From positions 1,101,501 to 1,135,000 of the forward strand of contig JACVTC010000029.1 of assembly GCA_016946835.1 (NCBI GenBank): a stretch of 33,500 bases of DNA, in the 5' to 3' direction. The translations under genes and the position numbers were made by a program. Below the pieces are notes generated by a model that was not told the DNA's origin, ran no database searches, and worked only from the letters and a program-made list of their open reading frames with translations. Numbering within the stretch: the first letter of the stretch is position 1; the number at the start of each line of letters is the position of its first letter. This DNA is from Neocallimastix lanati (nom. inval.) (lineage: Eukaryota > Neocallimastigomycota > Neocallimastigomycetes > Neocallimastigales > Neocallimastigaceae). Shown here piece by piece: positions 33,463 to 33,500 of this stretch.

Positions 33463-33500
33463 TAATACTAACAAATATAAAAAGGAAAGTTAAACATGAA
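33463..33500 (+). other. 3' flank of mannanase copy 2
   Basis: 38 bases similar to 519-557, the flank of copy 1, with several substitutions and small indels. The duplication therefore includes at least the start of the 3' untranslated region. Confidence 0.6.

Overview
The window looks like nuclear DNA from an anaerobic gut fungus (Neocallimastigomycota, the Piromyces/Neocallimastix/Anaeromyces group). The evidence is extreme AT richness between genes, long poly-A/T and (AAT)n tracts, Asn-rich proteins, a short GT-AG intron, plant-cell-wall hydrolase genes (GH5 mannanase, a GH48 relic), a large ankyrin-repeat protein, a solute-binding/7TM receptor relic and LTR retrotransposons. The genus cannot be fixed from sequence alone.

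Layout. 1-518: 3' end of a GH5 subfamily 7 mannanase gene. 519-3480: AT-rich spacer. 3481-4031: decayed GH48 cellulase fragment. 4668-7790 (minus): decayed receptor gene with an extracellular solute-binding domain, seven-helix region and recognisable introns. 7791-12282: AT-rich spacer with a few compositional islands and one strong hairpin. 12283-14787 (minus): intact intron-less ankyrin-repeat gene of 834 aa. 14788-16300: short tandem repeats and two unidentified coding-like islands. 16782-18612: inverted pair of LTR-like sequences, each with a TATA box and a hairpin. 19010-20220: probable solo LTR (minus). 20878-27821 (minus): nearly complete Ty3/gypsy element with open gag, pro and pol frames. 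28066-28575 and 28580-29640 (plus): broken Ty1/copia and Ty3 integrase regions placed end to end. 29641-31382: AT-rich spacer with a long hairpin. 31383-31890: tandem 264-bp repeat upstream of the second mannanase. 32067-33462: complete secreted GH5_7 mannanase gene with one intron, 99.4% identical over 518 nt to the copy at the window start.

How it fits together. The two mannanase copies and the GH48 relic suggest a lignocellulose-degradation neighbourhood that has expanded by duplication and been filled with retroelements. The most notable observation is in the Ty3 element. Gag, protease and polymerase lie in three successive -1 frames, and each junction carries a canonical slippery heptamer in the correct register: TTTAAAC directly before the gag stop, followed after 8 nt by a GC hairpin, and TTTAAAA six codons before the pro stop, inside the protease domain. 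This is a gag-pro-pol double -1 frameshift layout, familiar from betaretroviruses and unusual for a fungal Ty3 element.
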